From the NCBI GenBank assembly GCA_021292165.1, contig CM037877.1, forward strand, positions 124,438,402 to 124,502,401: 64,000 nucleotides of DNA. Direction: 5' to 3'. The translations under genes and the position numbers were made by a program. Shown here piece by piece: positions 8,474 to 17,470 of the stretch. The stretch is from Shinisaurus crocodilurus. Taxonomy: Eukaryota; Chordata; Lepidosauria; Squamata; Shinisauridae. The notes under the pieces were generated by a model. The model did no database searches. It was not told where the DNA came from and saw only the letters and a program-made list of their open reading frames with translations. Numbering within the stretch: the stretch's first letter is position 1; each line of letters opens with the position of its first letter.

Positions 8474-9501
8474 CGATGGATACGGACCTGTCTGCCGCAG
8501 TTAAAGACGTTTTGCTGGCAGCACGCAAGCCTTCGACAAGGCTTTCTTATGAGAGGAAATGGCAGGCTTTCTCCAGCTTTGTCTCGGCTTCGGGTAAAGA
8601 CCCTGCAGCATGTTCAGTATCCACTGTCCTCGATTTTCTGCACTCGTTGATGACCCACGGGCTGAAATTCTCGTCAATTAAGGTTTATTTGGCTGCAATT
8701 ACGGCTTATTGCACAACTCCTACCAGCATATCGCTATTTGTCCATCCATTAGTGAAACAATTTTTGAAGGGATTAAAAAATTTATGTCCTCCAACGAGGA
8801 ATATTACACCGGGATGGGACCTTCAACTGGTTTTAAAGGCACTAACAAAAGCGCCGTTCGAACCCATGGCGAAGTCAGACTTACGCCTTCTGTCGCTCAA
8901 AACGCTGTTTCTTGTAGCGATTACATCTGCAAGGCGCGTTGGCGAAATAGCCGCGCTCAGAATTGATCCTCCGTATACTACCTTTCACAAAGACAAAGTC
9001 GTTTTGCGGCCAGATATATCGTTTCTTCCTAAGGTCATTTCCGAATTCCACCTGGCTCAGGATATTATACTTCCAGCATTCTTTCCATCACCAACGTCGG
9101 ATGTCGAGAGACTTTTGCACAGCCTCGATGTCCGTAGAGCCCTAGCCTTTTACAAGGCGCGTACAGAGCCCATAAGACACACTCAACAACTTTTTGTCTG
9201 CTACGGCCCACCGAAAAAAGGCTACCCCGTGTCGAAGCAAAGACTGTCCTCATGGCTGGTCGACACTATTAAATTGGCCTATCAACTTGCCGATCGCGCT
9301 TTACCGGGCTCGGTAAGGGCACACTCTACGAGAGCCATGTCGACTTCGACGGCATTTGGCAGAGGAATTTCTCTATCGGACTTGTGCAGGGCGGCAACTT
9401 GGTCTTCACCCTCCACCTTTATCCGGCACTACCGCCTCGACGTTCGAGCCAGGGCGCAGAACGCTTTCGGAAGAGCGGTCCTATCATCGGTCACCATCTG
9501 A
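8458..9501 (+). CDS. DIRS tyrosine recombinase (347 codons)
   Basis: The ATG at 8458 overlaps the RT frame stop, the usual compact DIRS arrangement. The N-terminal part (residues about 20-110, starting LSYERKWQAFSSFVSA) resembles the core-binding, SAM-like domain of tyrosine recombinases. Catalytic boxes: Arg160 in SARRVGEIAALR, His289-x-x-Arg292 in AHSTRAMSTSTAF, and nucleophile Tyr325 in FIRHYRLDVRAR. The enzyme would join the circular DNA intermediate to the target through a 3'-phosphotyrosine link. The frame ends at TGA 9499-9501, 40 bp before the ICR. It is in the same frame as a stop-free stretch reaching back to 6631 under the RT gene. No disabling mutation is visible. Confidence 0.92.
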   Translation: MEDQITMDTDLSAAVKDVLLAARKPSTRLSYERKWQAFSSFVSASGKDPAACSVSTVLDFLHSLMTHGLKFSSIKVYLAAITAYCTTPTSISLFVHPLVKQFLKGLKNLCPPTRNITPGWDLQLVLKALTKAPFEPMAKSDLRLLSLKTLFLVAITSARRVGEIAALRIDPPYTTFHKDKVVLRPDISFLPKVISEFHLAQDIILPAFFPSPTSDVERLLHSLDVRRALAFYKARTEPIRHTQQLFVCYGPPKKGYPVSKQRLSSWLVDTIKLAYQLADRALPGSVRAHSTRAMSTSTAFGRGISLSDLCRAATWSSPSTFIRHYRLDVRARAQNAFGRAVLSSVTI

Positions 9502-9544
9502 CTACCGACACCGACCCACCTCCGGTAAGTCAGCTTGCTAATCT

Positions 9545-9639
9545 ACCCATATGTGTGTGAAGCACAGAGACCACGAAGAAGAAGGACAGGTTGCTTACCT
9601 GTAACTGTAGTTCTTCGAGTGGTCATCTGTGCATTCACA
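9545..9639 (+). repeat. DIRS internal complementary region (circle-junction copy)
   Basis: 9545-9583 is the reverse complement of the left end (3981-4019 region; ends GACCACGAAGAAGAA). 9582-9639 is the reverse complement of the right end (10090-10148; AAGGACAGGTTGCTTACCTG at the start). The two halves overlap by AA. In the accepted DIRS model this region templates closure of the circular intermediate, so it defines both termini and allows their repair. Confidence 0.9.
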
Positions 9640-9964
9640 AACCCGCCCTCCTTCCCCTCTCGGTGTCTGCATCGAGTTCGATGGATACCCAGGTGGAAAT
9701 GGGATGGTCTGTTGTCTTTTGGTTTTTTTCTTTTTTTGAGACGATCTCGATTACATCGGGATCGAGACTTTATCTATCGATCTCGTGGACGTCGAGTTTG
9801 ATAGTCTATTTTTATTCTGTCTTTTCCTTCTAAGATCTCGATTAGCTCGGGATTGAGACTTTTTTATAATCGATCTCGTAGTCATCGAGCTCGAGGGGGT
9901 GTAGTAAGCTCCTTTTTTCCCCTGGATCAGCCTCGGTTCCGAGGGTCGCAATAGACGGTCTCAG
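9640..9964 (+). repeat. DIRS 3' untranslated region with diverged direct repeat
   Basis: Two related stretches of about 60 bp at about 9743-9800 and 9835-9893 share ATCTCGATTA, CGGGATCGAGAC-like and ATCGATCTCGT motifs at a spacing of about 92 bp. Function unknown; possibly a UTR signal or tandem duplication. Confidence 0.65.
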
Positions 9965-10148
9965 GGAACTGAGGAGACGGGCGGGAGCCGCGCTAAGGAG
10001 CACGCGTGAGGGGGAGGGGCTCCCGCCCAGTTCAGCTCAGCTAAAGAAGTTCCGATCGATCTCAGCGCAGGCGCAGAGAACCCATATGTGTGTGAATGCA
10101 CAGATGACCACTCGAAGAACTACAGTTACAGGTAAGCAACCTGTCCTT
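9965..10148 (-). repeat. DIRS right inverted terminal repeat
   Basis: Reverse complement of the left repeat over 9965-10095, then an outer extension (10096-10148) found again, reversed, in the ICR. Ends CAACCTGTCCTT at the hAT-like right arm. Confidence 0.9.
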
Positions 10149-10381
10149 TCCCACGCCAAAAACATAGCGCGGGGGTCCAGCGCACCAGAGCAGGGTCCCA
10201 TTGCGTCATTTCTGCTGCGCTGGAGGTGACGCGACGGGACCAGCGCGGCCGGCTTGCCGCACAGAGCCGAGCCAAGGAGCTGCTGCCAGGACCAGGTAGG
10301 CCCGCACGAGCCTCACGCGGATGTGAGCGGGGTCGAGTTCGGCCCCGCTCAGCCTGCGCGAGGCGAGCGGTTACATCCCTA
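10149..10381. mobile_element. hAT-like non-autonomous element, right arm
   Basis: GC-rich and CpG-rich, beginning with CCACGCCAAAAACATAGCGC, which is inverted relative to the left arm, and ending GCGGTTACATCCCTA directly before the target duplication CTTTAACC (10382-10389). Confidence 0.6.
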
Positions 10382-11461
10382 CTTTAACCAGTTACTGATC
10401 CATAAGAGGACCTCTCCTCTTATTCTTTGACTGCTGAGTTTGCTCAGGACTCTTTGGTGAAGGACTTTGTCAAAAGCCTTTTGGAAGTCCAAGTAAACAA
10501 TGTCTACTGGATCACCCCTGTCCACATGTTTACTGACACTCTCAAAGAACTCTACAAGGTTAGTGAGACAAGACTTACCATTGCAAAAGCCATGTTGATT
10601 CTTTCTCAGCAGGGCTTGTCCTATATGCTTACTAATTTTATCTTTAATAATGCTTTCAATCAATTTACCCAGAACAGAGGTTAACCTAACTGGCCTGTAA
10701 TTTCCCAGATCTCCCCTGGATCCACTTAAATCTATATTAAATCTGATAGCACTGTGGTCACTGTTTCCAACTGATTCAGCAATACTCACATCTTGTACTA
10801 GGTCCTGGGTGACACCACTTAGGATTAAATCCAGGGTCACCTCCCCTCTGGTTGGTTCCATGACCAACCATTCTAGGGCACAGTCATTTAGGGCATCACA
10901 AATTTTAATCTCTTTGTTGTGACTGGAACATGCATTTATCCATTCACTGTGGGGGTAATTGAAGTCACCCATTATTAGAACACTTTCTCATTTGGAAGCC
11001 TCCATGATTTCATTTTCCATCTCAAGATCACCTTGAGCATTCTGGTCTGGGGGATAATAGCATGTTCGTAGTACTAAATTAGTTTTGGAGCCTGGTATTG
11101 TCACCCACAGTGATTCTGTGGAAGAGAAAACCCCTTTTAGGTTTTCAGGTCTGCTGGACACTATGCCCTCTTTGACGTACAGAGTGACACCTCCTCCAGT
11201 ACGTGGTTCCCTGACTTTCCTATAGAGTGTATATCCAAAGATGACTGTATCCCACTCTCCATTCCACCAGGTTTCCATAATGCCCACTATATCTAGGTTC
11301 TCCTTTAAAACCAGGCACTCCAACTCTTCCATTTTGACTTGGAGGCTTCTAGCATTTCCATAGAAACACCTATACACGGTGTCCCTCCCCAGGTGTCTCT
11401 GCCATGTGCATCTTCTGCTATGGCACTTAGGTCTCTTTGATTGGCTATCATGTTTCACCAT
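10382..11461 (-). pseudogene. CR1-B LINE: endonuclease domain joined to RT by an internal deletion
   Basis: Reading leftward from 11461, the N-terminal endonuclease is recognisable: NARSLQVKMEELECLVLKEN, IVGIMETWW, GGGVTLYVKEG, YYPPDQNAQGDLE, then after a frameshift near 10980 MGDFNYPHSEWI, TLDLILSG and SDHSAIRFN (catalytic SDH). Immediately after, RT sequence appears in the same frame: GDLGNYRPVRLTSVLGKLIE, KNQHGFCNGKSCLTNLVEFF and YLDFQKAFDKV. About 200 residues normally between the two domains are missing, so this copy has an in-frame internal deletion. The first 5-6 bases at 10382 repeat the target site of the hAT-like element. Confidence 0.85.
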
Positions 11462-11903
11462 ATGCTCATGGTGTAATTCCTCCCCTTCTACATGTGGGCA
11501 ACCAGAAACTTTTTCATCTTCATCCCATAGGGATGATTTGACCCAACCTGATGCTTCCCAGCTCCTGTCGGCTTTTTCCTAGGGTTCAGTTTAAAAGCTG
11601 CTCTGCCACCTTTTTATGTTTAGCACCAACAGTCTCGTTCCATTTTGGTTCAAGTGGAGCCTGTCCCTCTTTTACAGGCCCAGGTTGTCCCAAAATGTTC
11701 CCCAGTGCCGAACAAATCGGAACCCCTCCTCCCTACACCACCACCACCATTTCATCCACTCATTGAGACTCCTCAGCTTCGCCTGGCTGGCTGGCCCTGC
11801 ATGTGGGGCAAGTAGCACTTCAGAGAAAACCACCTTGATGGTCCTGGATTTCAACATTCTACCTAGCAACCGAAATTTGGCTTCCAGGATCTCACGACTA
11901 CAT
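11462..11903 (-). pseudogene. CR1-B LINE: region between ORF1 and ORF2
   Basis: Joins the endonuclease start at 11461 to the ORF1 part that resumes at 14440. It contains no intact frame but is continuous with both sides of the CR1-A insertion. A (CACCAC)n-type patch lies at 11740-11750. Confidence 0.55.
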
Positions 11904-12979
11904 AGAATCATAGAATCATAGAATCATAGAAAAGAAGAATTGGAAGGGGCCTACAAGGCCATCGAGTCCAACCCCCTGCTCAATGCAGGAATCCAGGTCA
12001 AAGCATCCCTGACAGATGGCCATCCAGCTTCACCTTGAATGCCTCCAGATTGGGAGAGCCCACCACCTCCCTAGGTAGTTGGTTCTATTGTCTTATTGCT
12101 CTGACAGTCAGGAAATTTTTCCTGATGTTTAGGTGGAATCTAGGTTCCTGTACCTTGAGCCCATTATTCCGTGTCCTGCAAACTGGGATGATCGAGAAGA
12201 GATCCTGGCCCTCCTCTGTGTGACAACCCTTCAAGTACTGCGAGAGTGCAATCATATCTCCCCTCAGTCTCCTCTTCTGAAGGCTAAACATGCCCAGTTC
12301 TTTCAGTCTCTCCTCATAGGGCCTTGTTTCCAGTCCCTTTATCATCCTTGTTGCCCTCCTCTGAACCCTCTCCAGTTTGTCTACGTCCTTCTTAAAGTGT
12401 GGTGCCCAGAACTGGACGCAGTACTCAAGATGAGGCCTAACCAGTGCCGAGTAAAGGGGAATTATCACTTCCCGCAATTTGGAAGCTATACTTCTATTAA
12501 TGCAGCCCAAAATAGCATTTGCCTTCTTTGCAGCCACATTGCATTGCTGGTTCATATTCAGTTTGTGATCTACCACAATTCCAAGATCCTTCTCACTTGT
12601 AGTATTGTTGAGCCAAGTGTCCCCCATTCTGTAACTCTGCATTTGGTTTCCTCTCCCTAGGTGCAGCACTTGGCATTTATCCCTATTACATTTCATTCTG
12701 TTGTTTTCAGCCCAGCGCTCCAGCCTATCGAGATCGCTTTGAATTTTGTTTCTGTCTTCCATAGTATTAGCTATTCCACCCAACTTTGTGTCATCTGCAA
12801 ATTTGATAAGTATTCCCTGTACCTCCTCATCCAAGTCATTAATAAAAATGTTGAAGAGCACTGGGCCCAGGACCGAACCCTGTGGTACCCCGCTCGTTAC
12901 CTCTCCCCAGTTTGAGAAGGAACCATTAATAAGCACTCTGAGTCCGATTCTGTAGCCAATTGTGGATACACCTGATAGT
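11904..12979 (-). pseudogene. CR1-A LINE, 3' part (RT C-terminal half and tail)
   Basis: The 3' end is the characteristic repeated octamer (ATAGAATC/ATTCTATG) at 11904-11930 followed by the tail sequence AAGGCCATCGAGTCCAACCC. A single minus-strand frame from 12936 to 12085 is intact for 283 codons and covers the RT palm and thumb: [33 protein letters not shown] (catalytic FADD), [40 protein letters not shown] and the C-terminal LTVRAIRQ. The copy is interrupted at 12979 by a hAT-like element and continues at 14360. Confidence 0.93.
12972..12979. repeat. Left 8-bp target duplication CTGATAGT
   Basis: Repeated exactly at 14360-14367. The uninterrupted form ACCTGATAGTTGTTCCATCT is seen in the related CR1-A copy near 47.69 kb, confirming the empty site. 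Confidence 0.93.
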
Positions 12980-13650
12980 CAGGCCCGGTGCAAGGCAATT
13001 TGGTGCCCTAGGCAAGATCAGATATTTAGCGCCCCCCCCCCTTCCCACTTGAGCCCTCCCTCCCTCCAGCCCTATGCCCATTATGAAATAAATTTCCCTC
13101 CCTGGGAACTGCCGAGCCCCATAGAAAAACTTTGTGGACTTTGAGACTTTTCCTTTGTGTTCACGAGGAAAGCAAAGAGGCAACATCAGCCCAGCTATGC
13201 CAGGAACTCCCAAGGGCCTTCTCCTACTCCATATATATGTAAAAGCCTGTCTCCTCCTGTGGGCAGCACAAGGGATATGAAAAAAGGATGTGAGAGAGGT
13301 GTGGTGGCGCTACCTGTGAGGAATAGAGACAAAAGGGCGTCTTGCAGCCTGTCCTACCTCGCAGGGTGGAGGTGCAGAGACACCGGTTTGACTCGTACAC
13401 CTTCTGGGTTGCAGGGGGGGGGATGCATGTAGTAGAAACATAGCAAAGAGAGAGCCCGTGGATCATCTGGTTCAAATTTAGGAGGGGATTTACGAAACTT
13501 GCTACTTCCCCTCCTCTCTCTATCACTTTGTTGCAATATTTCTTTATCAGAATAATGTATATTATCCTGTCTTTCCCTTTACCAGCCTAGTGCTCAAGGC
13601 AGACAACAATATTCAAAGTACAGTAAAGAAAACATCAACAGCTCAGGGCA

Positions 13651-13774
13651 GAATCCTAAACACGTTGAGGCAGAAAAAAGCCCCGCAACTCCCAGCATTC
13701 ACCAGCCAGCATGGCTGGCTGTTGGAACGCTGGGAGTTGTGGGGCTTTTTTCTACCTCAACGTGCATAGGATTG
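13651..13774. repeat. Foldback with about 45-bp arms
   Basis: GAATCCTAAACACGTTGAGG and following bases on the left pair with CCTCAACGTGCATAGGATTG on the right, and AACTCCCAGC pairs with GCTGGGAGTT. The centre AGCCAGCATGGCTGGCT is itself palindromic. Confidence 0.85.
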
Positions 13775-13999
13775 CGCATGGCTGGCTGGGGAATGCTGGG
13801 AGTTGTAGGATTCCCCCCCCCTCCAAACACGCATAGGATTGCATCCTAAAACCATTTAAAACCAAAACACAGAAACAGCATGGTAAATAATTAAAACATT
13901 GGAGCCCCAGCTAGCTTAAAATACCTTTCCCTCCCTCCCTGGTTGCTGGAAATAACTGCTTTCAGGGGACCTTGAGCTGAGGAACCTGAGGCTCACGCG

Positions 14000-14105
14000 A
14001 GGGAGGGAAGGCGAAGGAGGTGTTTGCAGGTGCATCCTTGAGAGGGAAGGCGAAGGAGGTGTTTGCAGGTGCATCCTTGAGAGGGAAGGCGAAGGAGGTG
14101 TTTGC
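14000..14105. repeat. 39-bp minisatellite, about 2.7 copies
   Basis: GGGAAGGCGAAGGAGGTGTT recurs at 14005, 14044 and 14083 with nearly identical units. 39 bp is 13 codons, so it produces repeated peptides in every frame by chance. Confidence 0.95.
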
Positions 14106-14359
14106 TGTAGCCTTCTCTGCCTCTTTTGATGCTGGTTGTGAGGAGGAGCCTGCCTGCTGCTGTTCCTGGTAACGAGCTGGAGGAGAGAGAGGGAGGGGTG
14201 CGCTTCTTTCGCCTTCCCTTCCCAGCCACAGGACATGATTGGTAAAACAAACTTGGTAAAATACCTGATGTATTTTTCCCCCCAAGGCATTTCTGGCGCC
14301 TCGTTTAGCCCGGCGCCCTAGGCAGCCGCCTAGTTGGCCTAATGGTAGCACCGGCCCTG

Positions 14360-14437
14360 CTGATAGTTGTTCCATCTAGCCCACTTTTAGCTAGCTTGCT
14401 AATCAAGATATCATGAGGCACTTTGTCGCTTTATCAG
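14360..14437 (-). pseudogene. CR1-A LINE, 5'-truncated end
   Basis: Starts with the second copy of the hAT target duplication and continues the CR1-A RT region (TAGCTAGCTTGCTAATCAAG). It stops at CACTTTGTCG, where other copies go on into AAAGCTTTG, so this is the 5' truncation point inside CR1-B. Confidence 0.85.
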
Positions 14438-15000
14438 TGACATTTCCCCATGTCACTGGTACCAACATGGACCAAGACCACTGACCCCACCCCAGCACTG
14501 TCTACAAAGCCATCTAGGCAGTGCATGATATCCTCAGCCTTCACACCAGGCAGGCAATTTACCATGTGGGCTACACATCCATCACAAACCCTATGTGTAT
14601 ATATCTAATGATTGAATCTCCCACTACCACAAGCCGCCTGCCCACCAGAGGCACGTCCTCAGTATGAGAGGATATTTGCTCATCATTTCCCTCTAAGGGA
14701 TCATTTCCCTCTTCCTCAGAATGATGCCCTCCTTCCCCGAGCAGAGGAGCTGTCACCCAGGGATTGGGACACTGCTATTAGCTCCCCAGAGGTCTCATCC
14801 TCCTACCTCTCTGCCTCTCTTAGCTTCTCCAGTTCAGCAACCTTGGCTTCAAGGGAACAAACTGTTCCCTAAGGGCCAAGAGCTCATTACACTGAGCACA
14901 CACTCATGACTTCTGTCAAGCTGGCAGATAATCATACATGTGGCACTCAGTGCAATACACTGGATAGCCCCCACACCCCTGCTGGCTTTCAACCTTCATA
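14438..15000 (-). pseudogene. CR1-B LINE ORF1 (zinc finger plus esterase-type motif)
   Basis: On the minus strand from about 15000 the translation gives CTECHMYDYL and VCAQCNELLALREQ, a paired-cysteine motif of CR1 ORF1, then an acidic, probably coiled-coil region, then RRLVVVGDSIIRYI (about 14600). GDS in this setting is the nucleophile motif of the GDSL-type esterase domain known in CR1 ORF1 proteins. A further conserved part resumes toward 14440 (complement of CATGTCACTGGTACCAACAT). Stops and frameshifts interrupt it. ORF1 protein is thought to bind element RNA or lipid. Confidence 0.75.
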
Positions 15001-16390
15001 ATTTTTTTGTTGTTGCTATTATTGGGTTTGTTAGCTGGAAAACTAAGTTGCTTGCTAGGAGATGGCAGGGGATTTATTTATAGTTAATTGTTTACCGTTA
15101 CTTGCTATGAGAAGTCAGCTGCCCTGGCCTCCTTGCCCTGTTGCTAAATTTGCATGGGTATTTATCTCACTTGTGTGCTCATGTTTTGCCACTGGACTGA
15201 GATGCTTCATCACTGGGGCTCCTCACACTTGAAGAGCTGGCTCCCTCACAAGCCTGCCTCCTTATATAGCTTTAGCTAGCTTAACCCAAGTGCTGTTGCA
15301 GCCAATCTGATTAGAGGGCCTCTTCTGAAAAGCAAGGGAAGCTGTGGCTCAGCTACTGGTCTGCACTAGCTTCCAGTGAGTGGGAATGTAGGTCAGTTGC
15401 GCCCCCTGGGAGTGGAGATTTTGTATTTAAGGGAGATGACAATAGTCAATGGGAGATTTTCTATCTTGGAAAGTGGACAATAGTCAGTGGATCATTGGAG
15501 GGGACAACAGACAAAAGCTGGTGATTTGGGAAGGGATGCAGTTCAGGCTCCTCTGGGAATGCAAGGGGCTCAGGCGCTGACACTGGGTATCTGATTTAGG
15601 AAGGGATGTGGTTTGCAAGGGCTGAGTCCTTTTTGTGTATTTTTAAAAGCTAAATGATAAGCTGAATTTCCAAATTTGGGATGAGTTTATTTCTGAGCTT
15701 TAGTGTATGAGCTTCTCTATAAGGTCTAAAACCTGAGCCTACACTGAGCCCAAAAAGCTAGCCTACTCTTTCTTGTTTATAAGCAGACTCTGCCATTAGC
15801 TAGGTCGGCAGGCTCTTGTCGATACAGAGCTATGTATTGCTTTTATTGCTCCTTTCTAAGTTTGGGTTTAGTTTAAATATGTGGTTGAGGCTCTCTTCAG
15901 CCACTTGGGAATCTGTTAGAGCAAGGCTGCAAAAACTGTAAGTTACTGCTGAATCCCCCCCCCCCTCAGGATTTAGCTCCCAACTGTACATTTGTAAAGG
16001 GTTACTCTTCTGGGATTTAGCTCCCTTTGCTGGGCCCTTGTTTTGGCTTCAGCTGATAACCTATGAGTTTTAAATGTTTATCTGAGGTCACTGAATAGGT
16101 AAATAAGTAAATAGCACCGACTTTCTCCTTGCACAGTTGCTCTTAACTCCCTTGTGTGCTGACACTTTGTCACTGGGGCTCCTCACACTTGGAGAAGGCA
16201 GAAGAAGCCCTCTTAAGCAGAGGACAGATGAAATTAGGACCTTGGTTAGCTCCAAGCAGGTCCTGCTGTGCTGACTGGAGCTCACTACTACTAGGGCAGT
16301 AGGAGAATGTTCTCTCAGCAGGAGCTAAAGTAAACTGAAGACTTATAGAGGCTGTCAAGACCTGTAGTATAGTCAGTTCCACCATTCCTG
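15001..16390 (-). promoter_or_regulatory. Probable CR1-B 5' UTR/promoter region with a repeated module
   Basis: Directly upstream of ORF1 on the minus strand. The module CACTGGGGCTCCTCACACTT occurs at about 15212 and again at about 16167, each preceded by CTTGTGTGCT and followed by GAAG, so two related 5' units lie about 955 bp apart. No coding frame. The assignment as promoter comes from position and the known 5' modules of CR1; the extent past 15400 is uncertain. Confidence 0.45.
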
Positions 16391-16619
16391 GCCCTTGCCT
16401 GATTTTGCAGTCTTAGATTTCTGCAAGGCTGAGGAGATGGAGGTTCTTCCGGAGACTCTTCCTCTGAGGCATAGGATGATGGCAGGGATGTCTCCTCTGG
16501 CTGAGAGAGCCCTAATTAAGTACTGCCTGTCCTACCTCCAAGGAAGCAACCTGTGCCTCATCCTCATCAGACTCCTCTGCTGGACACTGGAAGGTTCAAG
16601 GGCCAGAGGTCATGACAGA

Positions 16620-17015
16620 GTTCAAAGGAGTACTTTCATATTGCTGTGTGGATCTCTTCTCGCCCCACCATGCTTTGCACTCATGATTTTAAAGTTAGTT
16701 GACCAGTTTCCCTTTTCTGTGTACTGGGGGTTGTTCCAGGAACAGAAAAAATGTGGATCCAAAGGAGTATGTTGTGTTGCTATGTGTTTCACCCCACAAC
16801 CCTTTGTTTTGAAGTTAGGATCTTGAATTTAGCTTGTTCCATTTTCTGTTTCCTTTTTTGTGCAATATGTTGCTGCCGTGGATCCAAAAGGCTACTTGTG
16901 TTTATTGCTGTACAGATCTCCTGCCACCTGCCCCATCCTCTGCTTTGCAAGCATAACCTTAAAGTTAATTTCACCTCATTTTCCCTTCTCTGTGCAATGG
17001 GTTGCTTCTGTGGAT
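16620..17015. repeat. Three diverged tandem units of about 130 bp
   Basis: Each unit has (GATC)CAAAGGAG or CAAAAGG, then a TATTGCTGTG-like stretch, CTTTG(C/T), AAAGTTA or AAGTTAG, TTTCCCTTTTCTGTG and a TTGCTTC(TG)TGG-like end; starts near 16625, 16757 and 16880. An open frame of 143 codons across part of it (16395-16826) shows no protein similarity I recognise. Confidence 0.65.
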
Positions 17016-17317
17016 GTGTGACTCTTGGGTCCCAGCTTCAGCAACTCCTTGGCCCCACCTACTGTGACCTCTTGGCTCTGTCTACTGTTAGCTGCCTTGT
17101 CCTCTGCCCTACCAGCCCCCATGGGCACTAGCCACCACAGCAAGGGGTCCCACATACCTAACCAGAGAACCGTTAAAGGAGAAGGGGTTGTTGTTCCAGA
17201 AATGTTGAATGCCTACCATATAATAGTGACCATTCTCTACTCGCAAAGCAATCATGAGGGGCTTGGTTTGAGCGTATGCATCTTCCCACCAGCTCAGTTA
17301 TATAACAGATATATTTA
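17016..17317. other. No recognisable feature
   Basis: C-rich, non-coding in appearance; nothing identified. Confidence 0.45.
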
Positions 17318-17470
17318 ACTTGAAGTATTTTTACCCTGCTCTTCAGCCAAAAAAACCCTCCTAGAGCAGCTTACAAACATCAATAATAAGACAGTCCCCG
17401 CACTCAGGCTTACAATCTGAAAGACACAACACAAAAGGAAATGGGATTGGTTGGGGGGGGGGGAACAAAC
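17318..17470. repeat. Interspersed repeat of LINE-3'-UTR type
   Basis: TTACAAACATCAATAATAAG, ACAGTCCCCGC and GGCTTACAATCTGAAAGACA have the composition of a dispersed vertebrate LINE 3' region, and the segment ends in a G-run. Family not assigned; only one copy in the window. Confidence 0.4.

Larger units (their letters stand above)
3981..10148 (+). mobile_element. DIRS-like tyrosine-recombinase retrotransposon, near complete
   Basis: A 6.17-kb element with the full DIRS layout: left inverted repeat, gag, RT plus RNase H, tyrosine recombinase, internal complementary region (ICR) and right inverted repeat. The family copies its RNA into a circle and inserts it by recombinase action, without target duplication or integrase. 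The termini are set here by the ICR, whose two halves are the complements of the left end (starting at 3981) and the right end (finishing at 10147/10148) and which overlap by AA. The inverted repeats 4004-4134 and 9965-10095 differ at very few positions, and RT and recombinase frames are open, so the insertion looks recent. The one visible defect is a stop in gag. It lies within a hAT-like element. Confidence 0.93.
12980..14359. mobile_element. hAT-like non-autonomous element, 1380 bp
   Basis: Starts CAGGCCCGGTGCAAGG and ends TAGCACCGGCCCTG, giving terminal inverted repeats (CAGGGCCGGTGC type), and is flanked by a perfect 8-bp duplication, the hAT hallmark. Both sub-terminal regions also contain GCCCTAGGCA. 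No transposase frame is visible. It carries a roughly 50-bp-arm foldback (13651-13774), a 3-copy 39-bp minisatellite (14000-14105) and G/C homopolymer patches. It inserted into CR1-A after that LINE had inserted into CR1-B. Confidence 0.88.

Noticed and set aside
11904..12660. CRISPR-like array from repeated ATAGAATC units
   Set aside because: The repeats are the usual CR1 3' octamers with no spacers.
13962..14375. Repetitive-protein gene on the minus strand (137 codons)
   Set aside because: The repeats arise from the 39-bp minisatellite, which is open in several frames at once, and the frame lies inside a hAT-like element.
16395..16826. 143-codon open frame as a gene
   Set aside because: Runs into a tandem DNA repeat; no recognisable protein family.
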